Notes under the pieces: generated by a model
What the model was told of the DNA's origin: nothing
Databases searched by the model: none
What the model saw: only the letters and a program-made list of their open reading frames with translations
In this document: positions 1 through 11,976 of the stretch, in pieces
Numbering within the stretch: position 1 is the first letter of the stretch
Layout: every line of letters begins with the position of its first letter
Position numbers and translations under genes: made by a program
DNA from: Diaporthe sp. PMI_573
Lineage: Eukaryota > Ascomycota > Sordariomycetes > Diaporthales > Diaporthaceae
Assembly: GCA_021399435.1 (NCBI GenBank)
Contig: JAJTUP010000020.1
Location: 744,001-808,000, forward strand
DNA: 64,000 nt
Direction of reading: 5' to 3'

Positions 1-3000
1 GTTCATCGTCCAAACCGGCTGCCTGGAGGTTCTTGTAGCACTCGTCGTCCTCGGCGCTCCACTCCCTATGCTCCGCCAGAAGGGCCGCAGCTGCAAAGTG
101 CCGGTTCTTCCTGGCGTACAACACGGCCCTCATGTACTGTTCTCTGTATGCCCCGTCAGTGCAAGCACCGTAGTTCAGCAACAGCTGAATTGTGTCGATC
201 CGGCCATGCTCCGCTGCTCCCTCCAGTGCGGTACGACCGTGCTTCTGGGCTCCCCAGGCATTGACATCTGCACCATGTTCCAAAAGAAGGCGGCTTATCT
301 CCAGATAACCGTGAATACATGCAAGCTGTAGCGCGGTGCCGCCCGAGTCCTCGGCCGCGGGTGCATTGATACAAGCGCCGCGATCTATGAGAAGGGTCGT
401 GAGCCTCAAGTTCCCCTTATCTACCGCAGCTTGTAATGCAGTTCGTGGTGCGCAGTATCCCATTGGCTCCTTGGCTGGCATTTCGTTGGCGCTCACACCT
501 GCCTCCAGAAGGAGCTCCACCAGTTCCGCATTCTCATTTGAGGCCGCTACTTGCAAAGCAGTGGGACACCACGGGTGCCGGTCGTGGTCATCGATGCTCA
601 AAATGCTTGGCCAGCTCGCGAGACATTGAAGTCGGCCCAGGAGACGTAAATTACCCTTTGCAACAGCTATGACGACCGTGAGTGCATCAGGTTCGTAAGA
701 GCAGGCCAGCAGACAGTTCAAAATGCTATCGGAGAGAGACTCATGAACACCACGGTCGGGCGTTGCTGCTATACCCATGAGCGGAGAGCACGCAACCCAA
801 TCCCGGCAACCTAGATCGTCTGTTGGGTCCATCCATTTAAGTGGGTTAGTATGGTTTCGCGGGTCCAAGAACGAGGAGAAAGCCTCTTTCGGGATGCGCG
901 CCACTTTTATCGCGGAAGTCGTACCTGGCGTGACAAGGATACTCAATATGTCAGGCCGACTGAACATCACAGCGACCAGCAGGGTTGTGTTCTCCCTTTC
1001 CCAGTCACAGTTATCCTCTGTCCGTCTTCTCACCAAGGTCTGGACGTCCGTGAGTCGAAAATCATGGTCTCTGAACAAGTCACGCTTCAGCGCCCGTAGA
1101 ACAATCGCAGTCAGTGCGCCGGAGTCGTAAGCTGCAGGACAAAGATGTAAGGTTTCCCTCAGTGCATCACCGTGGAACTTGAGCGAACAAAGCTCCAGCA
1201 ACGACTGTCCAGGTATTTGCATCCGTTCAAGATCTGGCGTCGCGCGGATGAGTTCAATCTGGGTTCGTTTGGATAACACTGACACCGAACGACACCGTAG
1301 GGCATCTATCAGGTCTTGTGTGCCGAAATTGACCCCTTTTCCAAGGAGCAACCGAACCATCGTCTCGTGGCCCCATCTAAGAGCAAGTCGCAAACAATTT
1401 CTCTTCGTTCTCTCTTTGCACAATTCCCAGTATCCAACATCAATCAATATCTCTAGAAGGTATATCAGTCCCATCTTCACTGCTAGTGTGATCTCCCGAT
1501 CTGTGGCTTGGCAGCCCTCTCTAACAAGATCGAGAGCGATACCTTCGTGACCAGAGATTATAGCAAATTCCAGGGGGCTCTCAGCCCCAAGTCGTGCGAT
1601 GGAATCGAGGGGTGTAGCGCACTGTGAGGACTGAGACCATAAGAATTCCTCGTACGCATGGACCCGTTCGAATGGTGAGCCGAAGCATCGAATGCGATAA
1701 TTGATATCAGCACCTGAATCAATAAGTAGGTGGAAGATTCTGGTAAGTTCGTAATAGTCTGTACGCTGATGCTTTGTCCCATGTCGTGAAAGAAGACGAT
1801 GAAAGGGCGATGCCTGAGAGCCGAACGCATGGTGCGTCCGAGGGATGTTGACGGTTGCCCCGGAATACAGCAGCAGGGAAACAACGTCATACTGCAAATC
1901 CTTCCTTAGACAAGCTGCGTCTAAACAAGAAAACCCAAAACAATTGAATCCGCGCACGTTTCCTCCGCACTGCGTCAGAAATTGGAGGGTGGTGACATTA
2001 GCACCGAATGATGCCAGAATCATCGTGTCTAATGTTATCGCAGCCCCTTTCCCTAGAAGGTATTTGAGGCTGACGATGATGTCGTACCTTTTACACCCAG
2101 GTGCGTGAACATTCGTAGTCCCGGTCATTACCACATCGCAGTCGCAGTATTGAAAGCCTATTATATCAAGGCAAACAAGGCCCAGTAGATTTGCCGTCTC
2201 GAGCTTGATGTGACTGAGGCTTGAAATAGTATGTTGGTCGAGATCATCGAGGTAATTGAAGTCCAAGTGAAGGGACCAATCAGACTCAAGCATGTGATCG
2301 GCGGTGGCGAAATCCCCGGCAAAAATAACATGCTTCAAGCTCGTTTGGCTATAGACTGCACCTGAATTGAGTAGGAGGTCGGCGATATCATTTTTTCTTC
2401 GCCCAAGCGAGTAGTCAAGAGCGGAGACGCACGTTCCAAGAAATTTGTCATAGATCTGCTGATTGGGGTCGGCCCCAAATCGAAGCATCAGCTTCACCAA
2501 GCTGAGATCGTGGCCAGTGATGGAGATTTCGAAAAGCTGCTCGATCAAAGATCTGGAAGTAGATCCTGCGCCCGCTTTTAGAAGACCTTCCCAGCTCGAG
2601 CTAGTCCTGGCCATGAATTTGAATGTATCCCCGAGTTTAACCAGTTGCCAGTGGTTTGCGTAATGGACATCGCCTATGGAGAGCTTGTTTGATATCTTGA
2701 ACAGGTGAAGGCCAAGAAGGGTGACGATCTGAGGCTCGCTGGGCTCTCCTGGAAGGGGCAGGGGTTCCATTCCGATTGTTCGATCACTTTCTGACCACCC
2801 TGACATAGCCATATCGGATCTGTCAAGTTGCACAAAATCGAAAGGTGGCTTTTGCAGCCCACACAAGTCGATCAAGGTGACAGGAAATTGAGTTATTGTC
2901 GGGAGGTTGATATTGGTCAAGTCCTCGATGTCAAGGATTGAAGCTATGGGTGTCAACTCAAAGTCTGCAAGACAGGGGGTTAGTCTTTTTCCAGCATCCT

Positions 3001-3756
3001 ATCTTTAGATCACTCCTGGAAAGCTAATGAGCAAGATGGGTTGCACGGGAGATGGCTAATAGAGGTTCATGCGATATCGCATCCTTGTGTTATACAATGT
3101 TGCTGCAGAGGAAACAGAGGTGTGACATACGCCATTGTAGTTCACGGACGAATTTCATCCAAGGCAATGATGAAATTGGTCTGATAGGACCCAGGGGAGA
3201 ATGCTGCACTTCTGTAGAGGCATTTCGCAAACTCGATTCAGCTAATGAAGGCGGGGTACAGATCACCAAGTCGATACCTTCTGGACATGTTGGACTGGCT
3301 GTTGTAGTACTTCAGCTGGCAGTTCTACACTTAAGACTCTTGCTATCGACATTTGGGGAAACTTACCACCCGGTGCTTGGAGCAGAGTGGGACGGTCATG
3401 TCGCCTGGTTTCCTTAACCACTTTGGCGTCTGGTATAAGAGCGCCATTGAAAATGACAGCGCTAGCCTTCTTGCTTCTCGCTCGCTTTTGCACCTTGTGA
3501 CTAGCATACCTCCACGCCTGCTGTGTGAGGTTGGCTCGCATGCCCCAGCACTTAAGCTGGTATTCGAGTTGTGACTTTCTAAGCAAGGATTAGTAGTGAA
3601 TGGGAAGAATAAATAGATATGTGTGACTAACGTAATGCTAGTTCCGTCCCGGGAGATTTCCTGTGCTACGTCTTTTCGAGTTTTGCCTATAGACAAAAGA
3701 CGTAAGATATCCGGCTTCAGTGCTTGCCAATCTATTGCTGTTGAACCTGGCGGCAT
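1..3756 (-). CDS. Clr5-domain ankyrin-repeat protein (3' end beyond window)
   Basis: Three exons on the minus strand: 3756-3632, 3578-3367 and 2964 to beyond base 1. The introns are 3579-3631 (53 nt, CTAAT branch, donor GTTAGT) and 2965-3366 (402 nt, donor GTAAGT, branch CTAAC). Frames agree at both joins. The first about 60 residues form a Clr5 domain: IDWQALKPDILRLLSIGKT near the start, then QLEYQLKCWGMR after the first intron. This fold is shared with fungal Clr5-type proteins and is often found at the N terminus of large ankyrin proteins. The third exon stays open for about 987 codons and carries degenerate ankyrin units, clearest near the left edge (for example TALQLACIHGYLEISRLLLE). An in-frame upstream ATG at 3795 is an alternative start. 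A TATA-like element lies near 3894-3904. Ankyrin repeats imply protein binding; the partner is unknown. Intron 2 is long for this genome and could hide a small exon. Confidence 0.85.
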
Positions 3757-3795
3757 GATGGTGACGGACACATCTGCCCAGATAAGAACACACAC

Positions 3796-4531
3796 GAGAC
3801 TAGATCGAGAAGCAGACTATTCGACTCAAAGGTCAGTGGGCTTGGCCTCAAGGTGCGAGAATGGGTGATAGAAAAAGGTTGACCACCCTGCCTCTTATAT
3901 TAGGCAGCAGCTGAACCACCGTTGGGGTGTCTGGGCTTGGGGACTACATGCGAGGAATCTTATTGGTTGAGACCACAATCTGAAATGAGCCCTGGTAAGC
4001 AAGGAGGATGACCTGCTGTGCGACATATAATCTGTGTCAATTGGCTATGACCAGAATTTGAAAGCAGTGGACCGTGAGAGGTCGGGGGCTGCATGTAAAT
4101 TCCGGACTAGCATGACGTACCTAAGCGCCGTTCAGAAGCCAGTTCGCCCAAGCTGAGGAACCACCACATCCTGACCGGTGCGGGTGCGATCCAAGACATT
4201 CGATCAAATGAGATTGGTCCTTACCATTTTCTGAATACATAGGTACTTCAGGAGCCACTTGAGTCAATTCAATTGGTCATGGCCAAAGTCGGACTTCTGG
4301 TCAGCAACGCATGTAGCACATAGAAGACTGCGCCTCATGATTAATCGGACTGTCATTGACATCGGACACAAACACACCAGCCTTGCAACAGCGAATTTGT
4401 ATTTAATAAGAAGTAAAATCATGCATTCGTCGCCCCTTGGATTTTTTTTAGACCCTTTGCAGACTTGCTTATTCCCCTTCCTCCTCCCACTTTCCATTTT
4501 GCCTGAATCACAGTTTTCTGAACGGACCGCA
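3796..4531. other. Intergenic, upstream of the Clr5-ankyrin gene
   Basis: No supported gene. A TATA-like element for the minus-strand Clr5 gene sits near 3894-3904. A pyrimidine-rich stretch at about 4460-4530 precedes the small plus-strand membrane peptide and could be its leader. Confidence 0.5.
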
Positions 4532-4675
4532 ATGGCCTCGTCAGCTGAACTGATAGTTGCCATTATCGGAGTCATTGTAACAGTCCCGTCCGCAGTCCTC
4601 GTTTTCTTAAAATACGGGCGGAACCGACATTCGACATCATCTTTGCCTCTCACGTCTGGTCCGTGTTTTCCATAA
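4532..4675 (+). CDS. Possible 47-aa single-span membrane peptide or truncated gene
   Basis: An ATG at 4532 opens a 47-codon frame. Its first 27 residues are one hydrophobic span (MASSAELIVAIIGVIVTVPS, then AVLVFL), followed by a basic turn KYGRNRH and a short Ser/Pro tail. From memory, N-terminal anchors of this shape occur on other fungal membrane proteins, but I cannot name a family. A CT-rich leader and AT-rich promoter-like sequence precede it. No downstream exon extending it was recognised, so it may be a micro-protein, the first exon of an unmodelled gene, or a relic. The frame is open upstream to 4259, but that part looks non-coding. Confidence 0.3.
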   Translation: MASSAELIVAIIGVIVTVPSAVLVFLKYGRNRHSTSSLPLTSGPCFP

Positions 4676-7600
4676 AACTTTAGAGTGGACACCGGGTGCT
4701 TTCCAAGTATATCTTCAATTAAACTCCACTGACAGTCACTAGATCAGCTGGAAGGCCGATCACGGGCATATTATTTCGTCGCAGACGTGCGAGTCTATCG
4801 GAGATACCCGTGAAGAAATATGACGCAAGAGATCCAGAATTCATGGGACGGCAAATCTTCTGAGGAGCAAGGGGTCAACATTGTCTCATCCAATTCATAT
4901 TTTCGGTGTTGTCTTTCTTTTTCTGGTTCTTTATCTCCTGTAGGAAAGCTACTCCAAACCATGAGAAGCCCGTTTAATCTCGTATTCACTGTATCTGAGC
5001 TTGCTTTTGGTGAGGAGTTGGTTGCGTGACGACGCTTTGTTCATGAGGCAGGGATGACTGCTCCGGGAGAGACAACATAGTTCCGATATTAAAGGCTTCA
5101 GGAACGCATTATCAGGTGTTAAAACTAGCGTTCACCCTAAGAATTGCCTCATCCTGCCTTGTGGTGGGTCTGATGTGTTGAGGGCTTTTAAGGATGGGGG
5201 TTCGTACAGTTCCAGGACCTCAGCTAATGGATTTCCTCGTGCATTCATATATCATTGCGAGAGTTTAGTGATTTCAGAGGAAGTGATAGTGGAGTTGAGG
5301 ATCTTTTGTACAGAGCGGGTAAAGTTCGGTCATGACAGGCGCCAGTCCTCATGTTGCTAAAGTCTTACTCTCTCACATTCTGCGATTTGACAGCTCCGAG
5401 AGATTCCGGAATGACAGGAGCCCTAATCTCACCCTTTCTCTCTCGCAGCCAGGTCCCGTTGAGTCGCCGCCTGGACCCTCTCACGTCAAGCCATCTGGTC
5501 AGAGCACCTTCACCTCCCTCTTCGTGGTAACTATACGCCTTCACACATTCCCTGATTCGTGGCTATCCGTCGCGAAAACCGAGGTCCAACACGATGTTCC
5601 CTCCCAAACCAATATTTTCTGATAATGTCCTGGGAACCCGTTCTTGTCTCAATTTGTGTACATATTTGAGCCACGCAACACATGATTGTCATTGACTCGC
5701 CACGACTTCAGTAGGTTGGGAATGACACGTTGCCGACTTTGAGTTAGAGGATTGATTCTACCGATGCAAAGTGTCGGCGGCCGCACACCTTCCCTCCTGC
5801 CTTCATAATAATAAAGCAGAAAAGAACGCGGATTCCTAGACAAGTGTTTGATACGGAACAAACCAGAGTCAGTTCAACACTCCTGGTGCTTGTCTTTGCT
5901 TCACTGTGCCCAATACCTTTTGATAGATGTGTTGAGTGATCCAATATCCAATTTCCAGATGCGTCTGGTAAAAGCCGCCACAGCGCAAACTCATGAATGC
6001 TGGTTAGTGAATGAAATTGGCTCATCCATTAGAGTACACCATACATTTCGACGAAAGATTGTATTAGTGACTGATAAGGACGATACGGATCAAAGACACG
6101 GGCTGGTAGTTCGGCCGGAATGTTCGGGCGTGACTGTCAAGGACCCGAGAAGTAGTGCCCCACTGGCAGTGGGAGTTCTGAAGAGAAGATCTTTGGAATT
6201 TGGGCTGTTTATGCAGGAAGTGACCACTCCGTGAGGTCGAATGAGAGTTTGTAACCAGAGGGCAGGCCTTGATAAACGGCCGCTCAGTGAAGCTGGGGGA
6301 TGGATTAGTTCAAGGTGCTGGTAGGTATTCGCCAAGTACATAGCTGGAATAGCCAGTCTCATGAATCCTTGTAAGCTGCCATACGCCTGGTGGTCCTGCG
6401 GCGATTCCAGTGTCGGACTTCGCAATTGACAGGCTGAGAGTATAAGAGAAAAAAGCCGAAAGACCCCATTGAGAAGTTCCTGCGGCTTATGGAACCTGTA
6501 GCCGGAATCCTATATATTGGAGGTTCTTCCATAGCGGTTTCGGCAGTAAGCACTACTCAGGTGCTCCATGCTGTGGCCAAGTAGCGGACAGTGGAGCAAA
6601 GCTCCGTATAGCTAACGAGACGGCGTTAGAGAGCTGGCTCCAAGTGAAGGGGGGTAGTACAAGGGTTCCTCCAATCTTGGAGTTTGGCAGGCAAACACAC
6701 GAGTTTGTTCCAGCCAAGGAATGTCGTCGTGAGTGGTAGCAGAGAGGCGAGGAGGGTCTTGACGGGAACTTCCTGAGCTGCAGTTGTACAATGGCTCCAT
6801 GTGAGGACATCCGTCACATTCCGTAGGCTATGAAAGTTGGAGATGTTGCCTAAAGATGATTGGCGAACACACTGGCCCGGTTGTCGTGATTATGGAGTGG
6901 CCAGAAGGTCGGACTCAATGATTGATCAAACACCGACATCGCTGAATTGTACATGAAACAGGACGGCTTGTGGTCAGCGCGATGCATGCGTTTTTCAAGG
7001 AGCATGCATGTGTTATTTCCAAAAAAGAAGCAGGCTAGTTTGATGTGGGTGAACACCTGCGTGCTGGACGACGGGAGCAAGCATGCCGAGGTGCAGGTGT
7101 CTGGTGGGCGCAGGCTGCCTTGTACGGCTACTTCATGATCATCTTGCAGCCGAAGTCAAGGCAAAATTTGGGATGCCCTTTATGGAAGTCCTCCATTGGC
7201 CTGCACAGGTGGGTCAAGGCAGCCTGTCCTCGCTCACTGGCCCCCATGCTTTCGTCTGGAATCGTCTCTCGCACGGACCACCGCTTATTCGAACCTCACC
7301 CATATTCTGCCTGAGGACTTACACCGGCTAAACCTCGGCCGTAGCGGATAGAATGAATGCACAGTGCCTTGAACTTCGACTGCTGCTTTCAGCGCCCATG
7401 AAGTAATTGCCTTGTTGAGGCAGCCTGCAGGAGGCAGCCTCAGCTGTGAAAGGCGTGTGGGGCTTGTGGCCAGGCTCGTTAGAAAAGATCATTCATGCAG
7501 CTGCCAGCCGAGTTTTCAGCACGTCCAGCCTACTCCCTTCTGCAGTGCTGCTGTTGTCCCATAAAACACGTCGGATGCCGTGGAGTGGAGGGCTGGCCCA

Positions 7601-8383
7601 TCTTTGTCATTCTGACGTCCCACTCTTTCCGATGGGGCTCCCTCGCCGTGGGCAACCACACCCTCGCTTGTCAGGCCTGAGAAGCTGAGACCATCATGGA
7701 TGCCTACAAAACAGATCTTGGATCTTCAACATGGGCAAGAGTACCCATAGGCCTGGCAAAACCGAGCGCTAAGTATCTACGACTAAACGGATCAACTACC
7801 TATTTCTCGCCCCGGTCGGCAGTGTATCCGCTCGTGCGATAGCTTCAGTGGCAAAGCTGTGGGCGAGATGACTGTTTGTAGGAGACTATTCTGTGTTGTG
7901 ACGGCCGGCGAGTCGTTGGGGAGTGGATTACTGTCTGTGAGAAACTCAGACTGTCTATGAAGGATCTAATGTGTGGCATACCCGCCTGGGAGACGCATCG
8001 TGGAATGGCTTCCTACCAAGCAGTATCCTATAGCTTCTTGTTTGCTGGACAGTTGTCGTGGTTGAGCGGCAGAGTTCGCCTCGCCGTACCGTTTACCTGG
8101 ACATTGTTACATGCTAGCACTACAGCTGGGGGAGAGTCTGAGCTCGAAAGCTCTGACGGAGTTCTGAGCAGCTTTGGGGCTCTACCTGGCTTGACCGGAG
8201 CTCCTAGCTCTTTCCTGGTCGTCCACCAAAACCCGCCAACTGACCTTCCCTGCTGCAAACTCTTCCCTCCACAACCACAACCTTCTTCCATCTCCCAACC
8301 ATCAACCAGCAACAAGCAACCAACCGACTCCTCAGAATCAAGAATCAAGAACCCAACACAATCCTATCATCATCATCGTCAAC
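4676..8383. other. Gene-poor intergenic stretch of 3.7 kb
   Basis: Only short overlapping frames on both strands, with no recognisable domain, signal peptide or consistent splice pattern. No transposon termini, long tandem repeats or strongly AT-biased (RIP-like) blocks were noticed. The last 150 bases are rich in C, A and T (CCAACC, CAACAAG), typical of a fungal 5' leader, and lead into the Myb-like gene. Confidence 0.5.
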
Positions 8384-9031
8384 ATGTCTGACTCTACCAA
8401 GAACGGTGAGAAGCCCGTCCTCTCTGATCGAGACGTCGAGTTGTTGGTTTATTACATTCGAACCGCCGAGGGCGGACTCCCCAAGGTATGTTATCTCCCC
8501 TTGCTTTTGGCTCTTCACCCCTCTCTTCGCATTCCCAACCATTCTCAAGTCCTCTTGCGTCGAATTACTTCCCTTCAATACGTTGTTGTCGACACTTGTT
8601 CGCAGCAACTCCCCCACCACTGAAATGACACACATGCCCTTCGACCTCACTACCACACAAACGGCGGTGACCTCGGGGTGTCCACATGAATGCTCGTTTC
8701 TAACAGTTTGGCGGTTCAGGCGGACTGGGCCAAGTTCGCCGAGATGGCGGGATTTAAGAACGCGCACTCTGCCTCCGTCTCCTTCAGCTCCGTCAAGCGC
8801 AAGGTCCTGGGCACGGCCGACGCTGGTTCCTCCAAGCCCGCTGCCAAGAAGCCGATTCCCAAGAAGCCCACTCCGTCCAAGCGCAAGCAGGCCCCGGCGC
8901 TCTTTGAGCCTGTCCACACCGACGACGAGGACTCCCAGGAGTCCCCCTTGAAGAAGCTCAAGCCCACCCCGAAGAAGGGCCTGAAGAAGAAGCAGGAGTC
9001 CGACGACGAGGGTGGCTCTGCCTACCTCTAG
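8384..9031 (+). CDS. Small Myb/SANT-like nuclear protein
   Basis: Two exons, 8384-8485 and 8720-9031, with intron 8486-8719 (GTATGT...TTCAG), give 137 aa. Residues about 12-57 (LSDRDVELLVYYIRTAEGG then ADWAKFAEMAGFKNAHSAS) match the short Myb-like DNA-binding domain common in small fungal nuclear proteins, where a conserved Trp/Tyr core precedes SVKRK. The remaining 80 residues are Lys/Pro-rich with KKP repeats and acidic patches (HTDDEDSQES), resembling histone-H1 or nuclear-localisation tails. A chromatin or transcription role is inferred. A probable intron lies in the 3' UTR at 9046-9109 (GTAAGT...CCTAG). The intron is long for this window, but the frame joins cleanly. The long minus-strand frame across it is a shadow. 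Confidence 0.8.
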
Positions 9032-9877
9032 ATTCACACAGCTTCGTAAGTATCTTGCACTGTGACTTCATTACATCAATCCTTGACGCTGACTGTCGCC
9101 TTCCTAGCTTCGCACGTCTACGGCAATACGGATCAGGGGCGCATCGTTTTGATTTCCTCACGTGGTTCGGTCTGGCTCGTGGCTGCTTTGAAGGGGTTGA
9201 GTCGCATTGGACATCTCTCTGGTCTTCTCATGGGGTATCAGACATTCTCAAGGGTTTTGTGGTAGCTCAGACGTCAGTGTTGGTTTGGACACGCATCGTC
9301 GTCGTAATGCATGCTGATAGGCTGCACACTTGACACGACTTTGATGACGGTCGGGCACATAGGAATGAACTGACATCAATCGGAACAATGGTCCGATTTC
9401 TTACGTGCTCCTTTACTTGGCCGTGACATGTTTTGAGGCGAAGGATGGCCTAGTTGGCGTGGCCCGAGCTTACATACTGCAGATGAACGGCACCACCGTT
9501 GAGATTCCGCGCGTCGCTGGCCGCCGCATTGGCTGATGCCCGAGCCACTGCCAAGGGCGATGCTGTATGCGGCTTAGCCCACCACACAAAGCCTGTAAGC
9601 TCCCTCAATTGCACAAGCTCCCTAAGCTAGATTCAGCGAAGCGTTAACCAGCTGAACACTCAAAGTGTAGAAATAGGTCTAATGATATAACGCCGCATCG
9701 CCCGTATTACTCGTATCGACCGAGGTCCAGCGGAATTATTTTGTGAAAGAAGAAACATACAAAGCCTCTCCGTCCCGCATTGTGTGAGAGTTACCACTGG
9801 CGTCTTCGAGATTCCTGCCTGAGACGAAAAGAGGTGATAAGCCCGAGACAGCTTTGTACGCGCTGAATCAAATTACA
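9032..9877. other. Intergenic, 846 bases
   Basis: It starts with the likely 3' UTR of the Myb-like gene, including the probable UTR intron at 9046-9109. No gene, RNA or repeat was recognised in the rest. Confidence 0.5.
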
Positions 9878-10454
9878 ATGCACCAAACTTCGTCAACCCT
9901 CCAGGGCTTTGTCGGCCCTGAGGACGCCATCCACCAGGTGGAAAAAAGCCCCCAAGAGCATGAGCATGAATCACCACCACCATACAAATCAGCGATAAAT
10001 CATCAAGCACCACAGGATCCTATGTACGAACCCCTTCTCAAGATATCTAGTCCCCAACTGACCATCCCGGCAGCATCTCCAGCGAAGATTTCTCCAAAGA
10101 CGACCCGCCCGAGCCTGTGCCCAGCAGCCTCGCCGGAAATGCCTACACCAGGGAGCCGCCCATGTCCGCCAACTCGGGAGATTCGTGGAGGAAGTACGAC
10201 GACACCCCAGGTTGCTGCTGCAGCACCACCGGCGGCTGTTGCTTCAGCAGTCGTGGGGGTTGCTGCTTCAGTGATACCGAGGGCTGTTGTTTCTCCACCA
10301 CCAAGGGCTGTTGCTTCAGCAGCAATGCCGCGTGTTGCTTCAGCGGCCGCGGCGGCTCGCCGTTCTGCTTTAGCAAGGTACGTATGCTCTCGCTTCAGTA
10401 ACACCCCCGGGCTGCCAGCGCGCTGACAGATTATTCTCACAGAGTCGAAAGTAG
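9878..10454 (+). CDS. Small cysteine-rich protein with tandem CCFS repeats
   Basis: The supported core is the frame at 10051-10377. It encodes an acidic Pro-rich lead-in (EDFSKDDPPEPVPSS), then GDSWRKYDDTPG and a tandem array of Cys-Cys units: CCCSTTGG, CCFSSRGG, CCFSDTEG, CCFSTTKG, CCFSSNAA, CCFSGRGG, ending PFCFSK. The last intron 10378-10442 (GTACGT...CACAG) joins to a three-codon exon (SRK, stop) ending at 10454. The 5' end is uncertain. One model starts at ATG 9878 and splices 9938-10050 (weak donor GTGGAA), giving about 132 aa; another starts inside at ATG 10159. No signal peptide is seen. Paired cysteines on a 7-8 residue period suggest metal binding, S-acylation or a disulfide-rich role; none is proven. 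The competing 190-codon frame has a proline-rich N-terminal section that could also be exonic. Confidence 0.5.
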
Positions 10455-10706
10455 ATCACGAGCGTTACGCACATAGTCTTACGAGTGGAAGTATCGGCGT
10501 TCCGGGAGTACAGGTGCATCTGGGAGGAATCATGCGTGGTAGACTGTCGTTGGACCACTATCACAACTTTACAACAGATACGAAGTAGTACGAATAATCC
10601 GAGTTGACCCGGAGATGAATGAGATTCTACACGAACTGCTCTATCTATGTGACATTGTACGGACTAAAGTATGGACAAGAAAGAATAACATCTACACAAC
10701 AACAAA

Positions 10707-11976
10707 TCAGGCAATGGTAGCACCGATCCCCGACCCACTGGCAGGAGCCAGGAAGCTGCTAGCCGCGACCTTGCCGTTGGACCCCCTCTTGCCCTGCACG
10801 AGGCTGGCGTCGACGCTCTTGAAGCTGGAGTCGGTCAACTTGGTGCTGCTGTCCCACGAGTTGCCGCTGGACGTGGCGCCCTTGAGGGAGACCTGGTCGG
10901 CCTGGGTGGTGCTGCCTCCGCTGTTGAGGGCGGCGACGTTCTTGGAGAAGGTGCCGGTCACGCCGGTGGCGCCCGTGAGCTGGAAGCCCACGCCGCCGTT
11001 CTTGTAGGCCGTGTTGCGCGTGAAGGTGAAGGCTCCCGGCTGCTTGTTGTCCGTGAAGCCCTTGGCCGAGTTGCTGAAGGCGATGCTGTTGGTCACGACG
11101 TGGTTGGCCTTTGTCGTGCTGCCGCCGCCCAGCTTGAAGCCGTTGCCGTCGCCCTCGAAGGGGGTGAAGGACCACCGGTTGATGCCGTTGCCCCACGAGA
11201 TGGTGTCCTCGATTGTGATGGGGGATGCGAACTCCCTTTTGGTTGTCTCTGGTTAGCAATCGTGTTCTATCATGGCATGGTCGCATCATCACGAGGCTTC
11301 CTTCAGGAGTCTAGGCTTACCAGAGGTCAAGACCGTCGTCAACGTTGTTCCAAAGACGAGCCCCCTTGATGATGTTGCCCGTGCCGCTGCCCTCCTTGCA
11401 AGCGAAACCGTCCGCGCTCTCTCCGTTCTTGCGCGGGTCGCGGTTCATGTACGAGTCCAGGTACAGGATCTTGTTGTTGGACAGGCTGCCCTGCATCTGG
11501 AACCCAGACTCGTAGTTGTCGTGCGTGACGATCCGGTCAAAGATGTTGTTGTTGCCATCCTGGAGGTAGACTCCGTAGGGCCCGTTGATCAGCGTGATCT
11601 TGGACACGTTCCAGTAGTTTGTGCCCTCGAAGTGTAGCACGCCGCGGTCGGCCCGGCCCAGAGAGCCACCAACCTCGGCGGGAGTGCCTGTCAGGCCCTC
11701 GCCGTCGATGATCACCGACTCGTCCCCATACGCGGTCAGTGTGTAGTAGGCACTGGCCGTTCCGCTCTTCTTGATCGAGATGTTCTTGGTGGGCTTGTAC
11801 GTGCCGCCGCGGAGGGAGATGATGTCGCCTGCCACGGCCTTGTCGACGGCGGTCTGGATCGAGGCGAAAGGGCTTGCCAGCGTTCCGGTCCCGCTGCTGC
11901 TCCCTGTTGGGGAAACGTAGTAAGTCGCGGCCAGAGCAGCTGGCAACGAGGCTAGGATAACGAGGGGAGACGGCAT
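10707..11976 (-). CDS. Secreted pectate lyase, polysaccharide lyase family 9
   Basis: Two exons, 11976-11321 and 11235-10707, with intron 11236-11320 (GTAAGC, branch GCTAAC, acceptor AAAAG), give 394 aa. A signal peptide MPSPLVILASLPAALA leads the mature enzyme. The YYVSPTGSSSGTGTLASPF opening, IQTAVDKAVAGDIISLRGGTY and the series of beta-helix rungs are typical of PL9. The splice rebuilds the NVDDGLDLWEF segment, where family 9 places the calcium-binding Asp cluster. The reaction is beta-elimination of de-esterified pectin outside the cell, which fits a plant-associated life style. Length fits fungal PL9 enzymes. It lies just outside the biosynthetic cluster and is probably unrelated to it. 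Confidence 0.94.

Noticed and set aside
8345..9037. 230-codon minus-strand frame over the Myb-like gene
   Set aside because: Antisense of the Lys-rich coding tail (Leu/Gly/Val-rich translation). The plus strand has a recognised domain and a clean intron.
9854..10426. 190-codon frame through the cysteine-repeat region
   Set aside because: Through the repeat it reads Ala/Val/Pro low complexity, while the neighbouring frame gives regular CCFS units and a matching splice donor. Its Pro-rich beginning might still be exonic.
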